Shown here: positions 54,372 through 64,000 of the stretch, piece by piece
How the letters are laid out: every line of letters starts with the position of its first letter
Numbering within the stretch: the first letter of the stretch is position 1
DNA from: Hormiphora californensis
Lineage: Eukaryota > Ctenophora > Tentaculata > Cydippida > Pleurobrachiidae
DNA length: 64,000 nucleotides
Direction: 5' to 3'
NCBI GenBank assembly: GCA_020137815.1
Contig: CM035351.1
Span: forward strand, 2,136,409 to 2,200,408
Translations under genes and position numbers: made by a program
Notes under the pieces: model-generated
What the model was told of the DNA's origin: nothing
What the model saw: only the letters and a program-made list of their open reading frames with translations
Databases searched by the model: none

Positions 54372-57300
54372 TCATCTGTTTCGGTCCTTCCTTGATCCCG
54401 GGCTGGCTGGTATACCCCGGTTAGCGGGTGACTGGTGCCGGGGCGAGTGGTGGGGCGAGGAATGGGGACTAGAACCCTTCTTGATAATACCCTCTCTTAG
54501 TTTCCGTTGCTGCATCTCAGGGTACAGGCCGTCCGGTCCAGTAACACCCGCTAGACGTCCAGCGAACTCCTTACACACAACCTTGGGCAGCACGGCCAAC
54601 AGTGACACCTAGAAATGGTTTAGGGGTAAATTAGGGTTCGTTAGGCTAACATGATCAATAAATTGCCAATATGGCATACACACATTGGTTATTTGTAATA
54701 ATTATACCGCTAGAGAGACAGCTCAGAGAAGACTCTGGCTATAGATCAGCAAGCTGTCCTATTTACTAAACCGTTTACAATGAGAGCTAGATTGCAACCA
54801 ATGATTTGTCCAACATGAGTGGTGTAACTGACACACCCCACCCAATATAAATAACAATACCTTGGCACCTGCCATTACAGGGTGGAGGACCGCAGAGGCA
54901 CATTTCTTGTTCGGGGGATAGGGAATTAGGGGACCATCACCACTGGACATATCGTCAACTGGCCTCTTTTTATTTGCTGTTAGCGCCTCTTGTTCAGCAA
55001 CTGTTTGGAGTAATAATACTTTTAGAGGAGCCACTTACATATATTGTTCTTGTAATTATTGTTAGGATTTAGTTTTGCATTTATGTATAAAACACTACAA
55101 AAGAGCTCTCTAATACAGACGATGCATCCTCCCTCTATCGCACTATATAATAAGTACTTATATAACAATAGCTTGTATCTCCGATTACTATTAGCTGTTC
55201 GCATTATAACGAGATCGCTCATGCCCCACCCAGTAATTATCACCTCATAATATTATAAAGCAAGCATACTGCAGTATCCTCCCCCCCCCCCCATTCTAGT
55301 GTCTATCTGAATGGGGTAGACTTTAATAACCGCTTATACATCTCGTTTCTGGCAATTTAATACCCAATGTGGCTCACACCGCATTTTATATCATCACAGA
55401 GCGAGCTGTGAGTGTTCGGTAGATCAACTTCACATGTACCTGACGTGATGACTGCTGTCCCTGTCGATACAGGGGCTGCTGATGCTGTTGTAGTGGTTGA
55501 TAGGTATAGAGAGTCCTCTGAAACGCATTGTACCCCCCTTATCTTGTAGAGGCAGTCCCTAACTTTGCCATGTTGTGAGGAGATGTGAGACATGGAAAGG
55601 ATCAGACGTTCCAGCTCCTCCCAGAGTCCTTGTACTGCACTTTGGTCTCTGTAAAACAACTTTGTGTTAATTTGGTGATTGGTCCATGGAAAGATTGGTT
55701 GTGTTAATTTGGAATTAAGCCAGAAACTTGTCCAGTTTTTAGTTTTTACCCAGCCCTCCTTCAACTGTAGTGTCTACCCGAAGTAGAGTGGTATGATGAT
55801 TGTGATCTTTAATTTCAAAGGGTCCCGACTCCCGGTCATGAGACATTACTCATTAATGACCTAGTGAGGTCCCGGTCATGATTTGATAACCCAGGTCCCA
55901 ATAGATATCATGGGTCATGAATGATGAAAGTTGTGCTTTTCAATGTTGACGTAACGTTGCGAGTCAAAATAGTGGGTATCCGGGTTGATAATGACCATCA
56001 GCGAGAGATCGGGTATATATAGTAAAACCTAACCATAAAAACTTGGACTTGGTTGCATAAGAAAGTACTCTATAGATCTTTCCAGCGCATCCTAGATAAA
56101 GACTTGAGTTATGAGAGTGGGATATATTTTTACCTTTTGCCCGATTTTCCTTTGACAGATATTGGCTCTTTCTTAACTTCGATCCCTTGTACTTTATAAA
56201 TTGCCTGAAAATAAAACATACTCCTAGTTTAAACATACTCCTAGTTTTTGTAACTGCGTAACAAAAGTGTAAGGACACTTTATAGCTGCGTGGTTCCTTG
56301 GAACACGTGGTTTTGCATGTACAACACACGATATTACATGCTGCCCATTTTGATCTTTAGCGAGTATCAAGGGAGGCACTAGCCCGTTATATGTCCAATT
56401 ATATATCGCACAATTACCTGTTGGCATTCAGTAACCTCTTTATCAGTTAGTGTATCTTTAGAGAGTAACCCGAATATCCGTGTTACTCCACATGACTCGA
56501 GGGCTGATTGGGAGTAGGTGAGGGGCATGTACGAGGTATACCGTTCCAACTCCAGAAGTGCTGAGGGGGGTGTGTTTTAGGTTACAAAGTGCTCGTTTCT
56601 ATTTGACAATTATGTAGTGTGCATGTGGAGGGAGGAGGGAGCACCGGGATAGATCTTATTGAACTACGGTTACCCTGGACCGTTCGATATAATTTCATTC
56701 GATATAATTGCAGTTATATAATAATGATGAGCAAGATGGATAATTATATTCCAGTAATTATGGTAATTAGTTAAAGAAAGAAGGCGAGGCTCACTAATTA
56801 ATTTTGTAGGCATCAAAGGGGAGGGGGACACAATGGGACTAAAGACTTAAAACTGAACTCTTGATCAGCTATGAACTCTTGATCCAACTATTGATAAAAG
56901 CTAATGGTAACCAGATCATGGCTCACGTGTAGTACTGTAGTTGTTCAATAGCAGCTGGTGGGCGGCGTATTATAATACAGAGCTAGTCTGAACAAGTGTT
57001 CACGGCCATTTATAGAACTCCACGAATACTAGGCGTCCTATCTTGATTCATTCCTTCCTTAATATAAGTCAATTTCTAACGGCACTTAGTTAATAAAAAA
57101 CCGCAGTTGCAGTTCACTGTCTGTCTATCACCTTCTCTCCCTCCCTGTCTCTCCGCCACTTTCGTCGGATGGTATAATTAGCGGTCACCATACGAGCGAT
57201 AAATTGTCCATCTAGATTATCCACTGCCCCAACCGTTAGCTACTAGCTGTCTACCACACATATATATAACTGCAGTGCAGCTGTAGTTCAGTAAATTAGT

Positions 57301-59766
57301 GACTCAACAACTTTCTCCACAACATTCTTTGCCCAGTACCTTGCGTATTTGAATTTTGATGTTCATACCGTTTTACTCAAGATATACTGCCCCGTACCGT
57401 GCCAAAAATGATTATCATTATTTCTCTTTAGACTTTAAAGGAAAGATGTCTTCCACGAGAGTTCTGTTTGTCGTGTCAGCCATTCTGTTGGTGGCCTGCA
57501 CTGCTAGTAATGTAATGGACTACCTATACATGGTCGACGCTCTGGGTAAGATATATTGGGCACGTCGCGCCCCTCTGTTCGCGCACCCGTTATAGGGCGC
57601 TCCCCTAAATTAATTTTAACAGCTCTATGACTATGTCTTTAACCCCCTGAAAATATTTCCAGATAACGCAAATACAGTGTGTTTCGACAAAACGATAACC
57701 CTCCAGGACATTGCAGCAATGATTGACATCAGGTTGGAGGAGGGGAAGAATAAACAGAATCTCGAGTCTGCCTGTGATATATACTGCACTAATCTCTACT
57801 AAACCATGGACTAAAACTGTGTGTGTGTGAGTTGTGTGAACCTTGTGTGTGTGGGGATTATAATCCATATTTTAACTTTTGAAATGATTTTTGGTGATCC
57901 TGAGTGGCTGCTATTTTATTTGAATTTTGATTTCTCAGTAAAGTGAATGGAAAGGATAGTGGATAATTATTGATTACAGTTGTTGTGTGTGCGTGTATTC
58001 AGTACTATACTGTCTACAATACTGTTCTGTGTGTTTCCACCAAATTTCAGCACCAAACCAGCCGCAGCCGTTTAATTTTGTTGAAAACCCCAATTAAAAT
58101 TACCCCTAGAATTATCCAACGAAACCAAGATGAAGTCTCAATTTAATCAAGAGCTAGAGAATGCCCGTTTGAACTTGGCAAAAAGCAGAGCGCGAGGACC
58201 ATCAAATTATATTAAGGAATCGCTGAAATTTAAAACAAATCGATTTTGACGTCATTGTGACGTCATAGCGTGATATTCTGGCACACGCGTCATGGGGGAG
58301 GGGGATTAGAGAACTAGGCACTTACATCTCAGGATGGGTAAGTCGCACTCAGTGGATTCAGGAAGGGGATGAGGACACAGCTCTAAGTTTTTAATCAACA
58401 TCCTCACCTCGTCATTTCTATAGTCAACCACCTTGGGGGGATGAGAGATAGAATGTTGAATAGGGTACGGGGGGGGGGGGGGTGTGAATGAGTGATAGTG
58501 TTGAATTTGGTACAAATGGACAATAGGAGATAGTGTTGAATAGGGTACACACTACACTAGGAGCAATATATTTTTCTTTAAAATAAAAGATTTTTGTACT
58601 AGGAGAATAATAAAAGAGAGGCTGCTGTATGTGACTCTGATCGTCTGCACTAGTCAAGGTAGGTAAGAAAATAAATTAAGGTATTCTCATCTCACCTTTC
58701 CACCGGGTGTCTCTCCAATGGGCGAGACATCATCCAATATGCTCTTTTCAGAGTTTCCTATGTAGTGCATTACCACCGTCCCACCGTGGTTAATGAGTAC
58801 CACTGACAAATCTAGGGAAATGAAACTTCAGTGAGGGATCTGGTGGAAGAGGGAGCCAGAAAGATGTGAGTTCATAGCTCGTAGCTCCTAAACACTACTT
58901 TGCAGTCACTATCGCTCCAAGTTGCACCATATTGCATGACTCTCCCTAATTATCACTCAGAGAGATAAGAAGTCAACAGGGAAGTTTGGTGATGCCATCC
59001 CACTTCGCTAGTGGAGGGGTGACAGCCTCACCAACGGTCACACATACACTCTGAAAGTCAGTTATCTAGAAGGTCGGTATACCTGATTTAGGGTACTCCA
59101 GGACGACTTGTTTGCCCACAAGTAGGAAATTAACAAGACAAATGGTGGGCCGTTCCGACACATCGAGGGGGCTGACGGGGTAACTTGTGATGCAATTCTT
59201 CAGGTTGATGTGTTGTGCATTCTTGGGAGAGAGCCACTTCATAGTTAGACGATGTTTAGGGAAGTTTGGTAGTCGAACAATTGGGTGGACTATGTCAACG
59301 TTATAGATTGACGCTTGGGTATTCGTACTTTGCTCTTCCTAAAACATAAAATACAGATTGTCGGGCTTGTTGGGATATACCATTTTGTATTGACCCAGGC
59401 CATAGCTGCACCTGGTTCAACTGTGATTTCAGTTTTGCCTAAGCCTATGGTAGAGTAAGGGCTCCTCTCCGAGGGCAGCTCTAGAAGTGCAGCAGAACTG
59501 TTCTACCTTCATCCCCACCCTAACGGCTAACCCCTCCAGTCCCTGTATCACACCTTCCCCCTATCCCACATACCTTCATGGGAATCTGGGTTATCGTTGT
59601 GATGGTCAAATCATGTGTCTCCAAGACAAACTCTATAACTCTCTTGAAGATGGTGGCGGGGGTGACATTATTGATCACGTGACCTTCGTAACGTCGTGAC
59701 GTAGTAGCTGATGCACCTTCTTCTACCATGTTGAACACGATACACTCAACCGTAGTCTTCATGTCA
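54372..59766 (-). CDS. INTS13: Integrator complex subunit 13 (Asunder), C-terminal exons
   Basis: Nine exons on the minus strand: 59766-59574, 59338-59083, 58811-58696, 58431-58326, 56560-56418, 56204-56134, 55648-55440, 55000-54861 and 54608-54372 (TGA). Phases agree at every junction, giving 488 residues from the first in-frame Met (59762). Human INTS13 has about 706. Matches in order: THDLTITTITQIPMKEEQ (human STTITNIPMKEEQ), SYPVSPLDVSERPTICLVNF, DDVSPIGETPGGKVVDYR, LELERYTSYMPLTYSQSALES, LWEELERLILSMSHI, KKRPVDDM and KEFAGRLAGV near the C-terminus. The Integrator complex cleaves snRNA and paused Pol II transcripts; subunit 13 is part of its enhancer module and is needed for mitosis. The N-terminal VWA-like region of about 190 residues is not found. 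A splice-acceptor-like AG precedes the first listed exon. Confidence 0.9.
57446..57802 (+). CDS. Small secreted cysteine-containing protein
   Basis: Two exons (57446-57545 and 57663-57802) join in phase 1 into 79 residues. The signal peptide is VLFVVSAILLVACTAS. The mature part has three cysteines (VCF, ACD, YCT) and a helical charged middle (IDIRLEEGKNKQNLESACDIY). The start at 57446 is chosen because it puts the signal peptide at the N-terminus; an upstream in-frame ATG at 57359 would add 29 residues before it. The gene lies inside an INTS13 intron on the opposite strand, and its own intron contains a copy of the GC-rich dispersed block. A TATATATAA box lies about 180 bp upstream (57260-57270). 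Family unknown. Confidence 0.6.
57558..57600 (+). repeat. GC-rich dispersed block, copy 2
   Basis: GGGCACGTCGCGCCCC, then TGTTCGCGCACCCG and AGGGCGC. It lies in the intron of the small secreted-protein gene. Confidence 0.8.
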
Positions 59767-59850
59767 CTGTGTGGAACAAGGGGTGGTATATTAGTAGCTA
59801 TAACCTGTATTTTTTAACCCTAATTTGTCTGTTTTTAGGGGTACACGTTG

Positions 59851-59896
59851 GCTGCGTTCGCTCTGTGGGTGCGCAAACAGGGGGCGCGACGTGCCC
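59851..59896 (-). repeat. GC-rich dispersed block, copy 3
   Basis: Reverse complement of the same block (GGGCACGTCGCGCCCC on the minus strand, then TTTGCGCACCC), upstream of the first INTS13 exon seen. Confidence 0.8.
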
Positions 59897-60687
59897 AAGG
59901 GCACACGACTAGCATGTATTGGTAACACCTTCAATGACTCAAACTGAAAACAGCTTTATTTACTTGTTTGGCGGATCAATATTTTATGAAAGAAATTTTG
60001 ACACCAACACACTAATGAAACGAGTTCGAAGTTTATAATACATACTACACTTCAATAAAGATTGCAGTAGTTTTAAAAATGTCTCGCATCGGGGCTCGCA
60101 TCACAATCCTTCAATATTTTATTTCGAATGACCAGCTGACCAGGTAACCGTTCATATCGCCTCCCAATGTCAGGGTTAGCTATGCTAATATGTCCCTGTG
60201 AGGTAAGGGCGGCATACAAGTACAACAAGTTTGCCTTGTTCGACCCTTGTTCGACCCTCCCTCCCCGCGTTTGAACAAAACAACAACAAGTATTATTATT
60301 ATTATTTATTCAATTGTATCCCTGACCCTATAATCTGGGCACGTGTGGTTTGATTGATTACCTACAACTATGGCTCATGCAACTATGGCTCATAAAATCT
60401 ATGAGCCATAGATGCATGCAACTATGGCTCATAGATTTTATGAGCCATAGATGCATACAACTATGGCTCATAGAAATGTGATCTGATTAGGTTCTATGAG
60501 CCAAAGCTAGTGAGAGTGAGTGACACGTGAGTGACACGTGAGTGACACGTGAGTGACACGTGAGTGACACGTGAGTGACACGTGAGTGACATGTGAGTGA
60601 CACGTGAGTTTTCGAATCATGTAATATTAAATGAGCACAAATGTAAACGATTTACATAATGATAAATCTAATGTTACATAATCAAAA

Positions 60688-61072
60688 TTACACTATCAGT
60701 TCATCTTGGATATAATAATGGTAAAAGGGGTCCTTCTTTGGACAGTTCATAGAGCATTTCACGTGAATCAGCAGCTCCTTAACACAATGTTTATTCAAAT
60801 CTATGGTCGGATAGGTACTAAACAGCCGCCTTGCATTATCACTATCAGGATCCACAGTAAAAAACTCTTTAACAGGTCTGATTTTCGAGAAAGTAGTATA
60901 GGTAGGATGTTCCCAGAAATTGCCTGGCTAAAGTTTCTGATCTTTCACACTCTTCCAAAACCTCCCGGTACTCGTTGAACGTTGTAGTGTTGTTCGTGAC
61001 GTCGATAACAATTATAGCTAGTGAATCCACTAACAAATTGTAATGAGCGGGATGGATATGTGACAGTGTCAC
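60688..61072 (-). pseudogene. Coding fragment in left arm of fold-back element
   Basis: The minus strand has an open stretch with SLAIIVIDVTNNTTTFNEY and CERSETLARQFLGTSYL. After a frame change near 60874 it continues as EFFTVDPDSDNARRLFS and ends KDPFYHYYIQDELIV then TAA. The same two blocks occur in the right arm. The family is not recognised. Either a small intron or a frameshift separates the blocks, and no start codon is clear. Confidence 0.5.
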
Positions 61073-61268
61073 ATATCCACCCCCCTCACTGACACGATTC
61101 TGGGATGCGCCATTAGCAGAGTGAAACGATACGAGATACGAAACTTATGATTCGGGGGAGCTCATTAGCAGTGTGAGACGATACGGTATATGGAACATGA
61201 TTCGGGGAAGCTTATTAGGAGTGCTAGACGATATGAGACACGATTCGGAGAATGTTTTATCGCTCTTT

Positions 61269-61690
61269 TTATCTATCTCTATTTCTTTTTGTCAATTATC
61301 TTGAGAACCAGATGAGATACCTACTCATACTAATGCGAGGAAGCTACAAACTTTGGTGCCCTTATTTTTGTCCATACTCCTTTTCCTTTTTTATCTGGAA
61401 GTCGGCTCAGCCCCGTTGTTTTTAGGGGGATATGTTGTTGTTTTAGATGGAATGGTTTGAATTTGGTCTGTTTGGCAAGACTCGAAAAAAACCGAACGCA
61501 TTCCATCTAAAACAACATATCCTCCTAAAAACGATGAGGCGAGCCGATAGGCTCTTATTACCAAAAATAAGGGCACTAAACTCACCAAGTGTGTAGCGTC
61601 AGCTCGCATTATAGTATAATGGTAGGCACCTCATCTGGTTCTCAAGTCCAAGATAATTGACAAAAAGCGATAGAGATAGAGATAGAGATA
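61269..61690. mobile_element. Nested inverted-repeat element
   Basis: The left side TCTATTTCTTTTTGTCAATT, followed by CTTGAGAACCAGATGAG, is mirrored at about 61636-61685. Inside it a second inverted pair (ACGCATTCCATC and ACAACATATCC.CCTAAAAAC) forms a central hairpin at about 61420-61535. Confidence 0.7.
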
Positions 61691-61700
61691 GATAGAAAGA

Positions 61701-62293
61701 GGGGGGGTCCAGCCCTAAAAAAAGCTAAAGGTACCCTGATTTTGGTCGATAGCGTTTTTTATTTTAGCTTTTTTTAGCTTTTTTTAGCTTTTTTTAGCTT
61801 TTTTTAGCCCTACTTTTTATGTTTTTTCAGCATTCATCTTGACACTTTTCCATTAAATTTTCATCCTTCCGGACGTCTATTGACTGCATTTGTTCATTTC
61901 CTGCACATTTTTTACCATAATCTACCGTTTATGTCCATACATAGCAATTTCTGTATCCACCCCTACTGCCATTTTCTGGAGACATTTTTTCGATAAAAAT
62001 ATTATTCAAATTTGATAAAAATAGTTTTAAAAAAGTTCAAAAAACGTTATAAAACGTTATAATAAAAGTTAAAAAAATTTGGCGTCAGCGGGATTCGAAC
62101 CTATATGAATCCACTAAAAACTCAATTTTAGCTTTTTTTAGCTTTTTTTTTAGCTTTTTTTAGCCTTAAAAAAGCTAAATAAAGCTAAAAAAAGCTAAAA
62201 AAGCTAAAAAAAGCTAAAAAAAAGCTAAAAAAGCTAAAGGTACCCTGATTTTGGCCGTTAGCTTAGCTTTTTTTAGGGCTGGACCCCCCCCCC
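61701..62293. mobile_element. Poly-G-ended MITE, third copy
   Basis: Starts with seven G and TCCAGCCCTAAAAAAAGC and ends with the reverse complement and ten C. Subterminal arrays of AAAAAAGCTA units are inverted between the ends. Flanks share AAAGAG only, so an 8 bp duplication is not proved here. It has the same architecture as 2072-2664 and 12176-12693. Confidence 0.7.
62080..62103 (-). tRNA. tRNA 3'-half remnant with Pol III terminator
   Basis: The minus strand reads a T-arm (GGTTCGAATCCCGC, a perfect B-box) then TGACGCCA and a run of seven T. No matching 5' half precedes it, so it is a fragment, probably part of a tRNA-derived insertion inside the MITE. Confidence 0.5.
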
Positions 62294-62524
62294 AAAGAGC
62301 GATAAAACATTCTCCGAATCGTTTCTAATATCGTCTAACACTCCTAATAAGCTTCCCCGAATCATGTTCCATATACCTATCGTCACACATTGCTAATGAG
62401 CTCCCCCGAATCATAAGTTTCGTATCTCGTATCGTTTCACTCTGCTAATGGCGCATCCCAGAATCGTGTCAGTGAGGGGGGTGGATATGTGACACTGTCA
62501 CATATCCATCCCGCTCATTAGAAT

Positions 62525-62870
62525 TTGTTAGTAGATTCACTAGCTATAATTGTTATCGACGTCACGAACAACACTACAACGTTCAACGAGTACCGGGAGG
62601 TTTTGGAAGAGTGTGAAAGATCAGAAACTTTAGCCAGGCAATTTCTGGGAACATCCTACCTATACTACTTTCTCGAAAATCAGACCTGTTGGAGAGTTTT
62701 TTACTGTGGATCCTGATAGTGATAATGCAAGGCGGCTGTTTAGTACCTATCCGATCATAGATTTGAATAAACATCGTGTTAAGGAGCTGCTGATTCACGT
62801 GAAATGCTCTATGAACTGTCCAAAGAAGGACCCCTTTTACCATTATATCCAAGATGAACTGATAGTGTAA
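62525..62870 (+). pseudogene. Coding fragment in right arm of fold-back element
   Basis: Mirror copy of the fragment at 60688-61072, here on the plus strand. It has the IIVIDVTNNTTTFNEY block, then EFFTVDPDSDNARRLFS, and ends FYHYIQDELIV with TAA at 62868. The arms differ by an in-frame 3-base indel (HYY against HY) and a few substitutions (for example DLNKHR against DLNKHC). The frame change between the two blocks is present here too. Confidence 0.5.
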
Positions 62871-63180
62871 TTTTAATTATGTAATATTAGATTTATCATT
62901 ATGTAAATCGTTTGCATTTGTGCTCATTTAATATTACATGATTCGAAAACTCACGTGTCACTCACATGTCACTCACGTGTCACTCACGTGTCACTCACGT
63001 CCCTCTCACTCTCACTAGCTTTGGCTCATAGAACCTAATCAGATCACATTTCTATGAGCCATAGTTGTATGCATCTATGGCTCATAAAATCTATGAGCCA
63101 TAGTTGCATGCATCTATGGCTCATAGATTTTATGAGCCATAGTTGCATGAGCCATAGTTGTAGGTCACCGGTTTGATTGA

Positions 63181-64000
63181 CGTGTTTTACTATAAAATGG
63201 AGGTGCGTATTTTACCACGTTCGATAAGATCCTATTATCCTACGCTATGCATTAGATCATCTAGGATAATATATCACATAGCCCATTGTATTTAAAGCAA
63301 AGCTTGGCCGCTTTATCTTCTATAGCATTCGAGCTAGCGCATTGTCTGATTTTATCATACCCTTTCAAATCCTTCAACGGAATGGTTAGAATAATTTTAC
63401 TCGGTTTAAGGGGAAGAGCTCGATATTCCGTATAATATTCACTCTACCATTGCTATTGGCATACGTTGCAGGCCCCTTATAATATAATATAAGGGGCCTG
63501 GAGGGAATACCGCGCTGGGGGGGAATACATAAACAATCATATCTCCGGTTCCAGATAAGGTACAGAAATCGTTTTGGTAGCGTTGGAAAGAGGAAGATAA
63601 CAGCTTTAAAATGCAACCGGTTTCAGGTCTCTATCTTATCAGGAACAGGAGATATTAGGTTGTTCCACAATGATCGGGACTGTAGGTATAACTCAAAAAC
63701 TAGCCAACTTAGGGGAATTCTGCCAACACCATCGTGTTTTTTGGACATTTTTCTGTTCTAAGAAGCTTTGTTAAAATTCTGTTTCGTTTTTGTAAGAACC
63801 AGGAAGTCCACTTTAAAAATCTCACTTTTTTGGCTGCCGAAAATGAAAAAAGTGACTTTCTTAAAGAAGCTCTGAGTCACAGAAAATTTCAAAAATGAAT
63901 AACGAAAACAGTACTAGGCGTTCAGGAATTGTCTAAACTTAAATTTTAGTGAACTTTTTTTCCTCAAATTTCAATTTTGCTCGGCGCAGAAGTCATTTCC
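63181..64000. other. Intergenic, no gene seen
   Basis: A 30 bp palindrome AGGCCCCTTATAATA and its complement lies at about 63470-63500. No exon of INTS13 could be identified here. Confidence 0.5.

Larger units (their letters stand above)
60358..63169. mobile_element. 2.8 kb fold-back element with long TIRs (Mutator-like candidate)
   Basis: Left arm 60358-61268 and right arm 62294-63169 are near-identical reverse complements. The ends carry CCTACAACTATGGCTCAT. The element is flanked by an exact 11 bp direct repeat GGTTTGATTGA (60347-60357 and 63170-63180). Long TIRs with a 9-11 bp duplication are the usual signs of Mutator-like elements. Each arm contains ATGAGCCATAG hairpins, a GTGAGTGACAC tandem array (about nine copies left, about five right) and a coding fragment. 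The centre holds two further nested inverted-repeat elements. No transposase is seen. Confidence 0.8.

Noticed and set aside
60080-60210. Minus-strand open stretch with NPDIGRRYERLPGQLV as a missing INTS13 exon
   Set aside because: It ends in a stop, does not resemble the INTS13 N-terminus and lacks a matching donor.

Overview
The window is animal nuclear DNA. It has spliced genes with GT-AG introns, CR1/L2-type LINEs, many small inverted-repeat DNA transposons and long simple repeats. The conserved genes (thiamin pyrophosphokinase, importin-13, Rab11, Integrator subunit 13, a ciliary microtubule inner protein) place it in Metazoa. Short introns, short intergenic gaps and the mobile-element mix suggest an invertebrate, possibly an early-branching one such as a sponge; the species cannot be fixed from sequence alone. 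All exon structures were built by eye from splice consensus, reading-frame phase and protein similarity.

Layout. 1-3490 is repeat-rich: a LINE reverse-transcriptase remnant, a 1.8 kb long-TIR element with a second element nested inside it, a small MITE and AT microsatellites. 3490-5883 is a two-BTB membrane protein. 6064-8748 (minus) holds two tandem copies of a five-exon secreted F5/8-C or fucolectin-like gene. 10047-11056 is the 3' end of a helical-repeat gene. 11229-16895 is a seven-exon single-pass membrane protein with an acidic ectodomain and a long disordered tail. 17797-19213 (minus) is TPK1 and 19430-19783 (minus) is CIMIP1/C20orf85. 19.8-24.2 kb is gene-poor and carries a 300 bp GA microsatellite.

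24.2-35.6 kb contains two head-to-tail non-LTR retrotransposons of different clades: a CR1-like element with one in-frame stop and an L2-like element with both ORFs open. In both, ORF2 lies in the -1 frame of ORF1, has no ATG before its first endonuclease motif, and is preceded in ORF1 by a canonical -1 slippery heptamer.

36365-39172 is an intronless importin-13. Only 228 bp downstream begins a five-exon Rab11 gene (39401-48035). Its last intron holds about 5.2 kb of a 22 bp satellite whose antisense strand is an uninterrupted G4N7 array. A 1 kb TA-flanked inverted-repeat element follows, then an LRR-like gene (50686-52946) with an apparent one-base frame conflict. The minus-strand INTS13 gene (54372-59766) lacks its N-terminal exons here; a small secreted-protein gene is nested in one of its introns. 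A 2.8 kb fold-back element with 11 bp flanking direct repeats (60358-63169) lies upstream of INTS13 and carries two inverted copies of a coding fragment.

The host genes look like ordinary housekeeping, cilium, trafficking and surface genes with no shared pathway. The most unusual content is the mobile and repetitive DNA: the frameshift-type LINEs, the MITEs with homopolymer-G ends, the G4N7 intronic satellite and the gene-carrying fold-back element.
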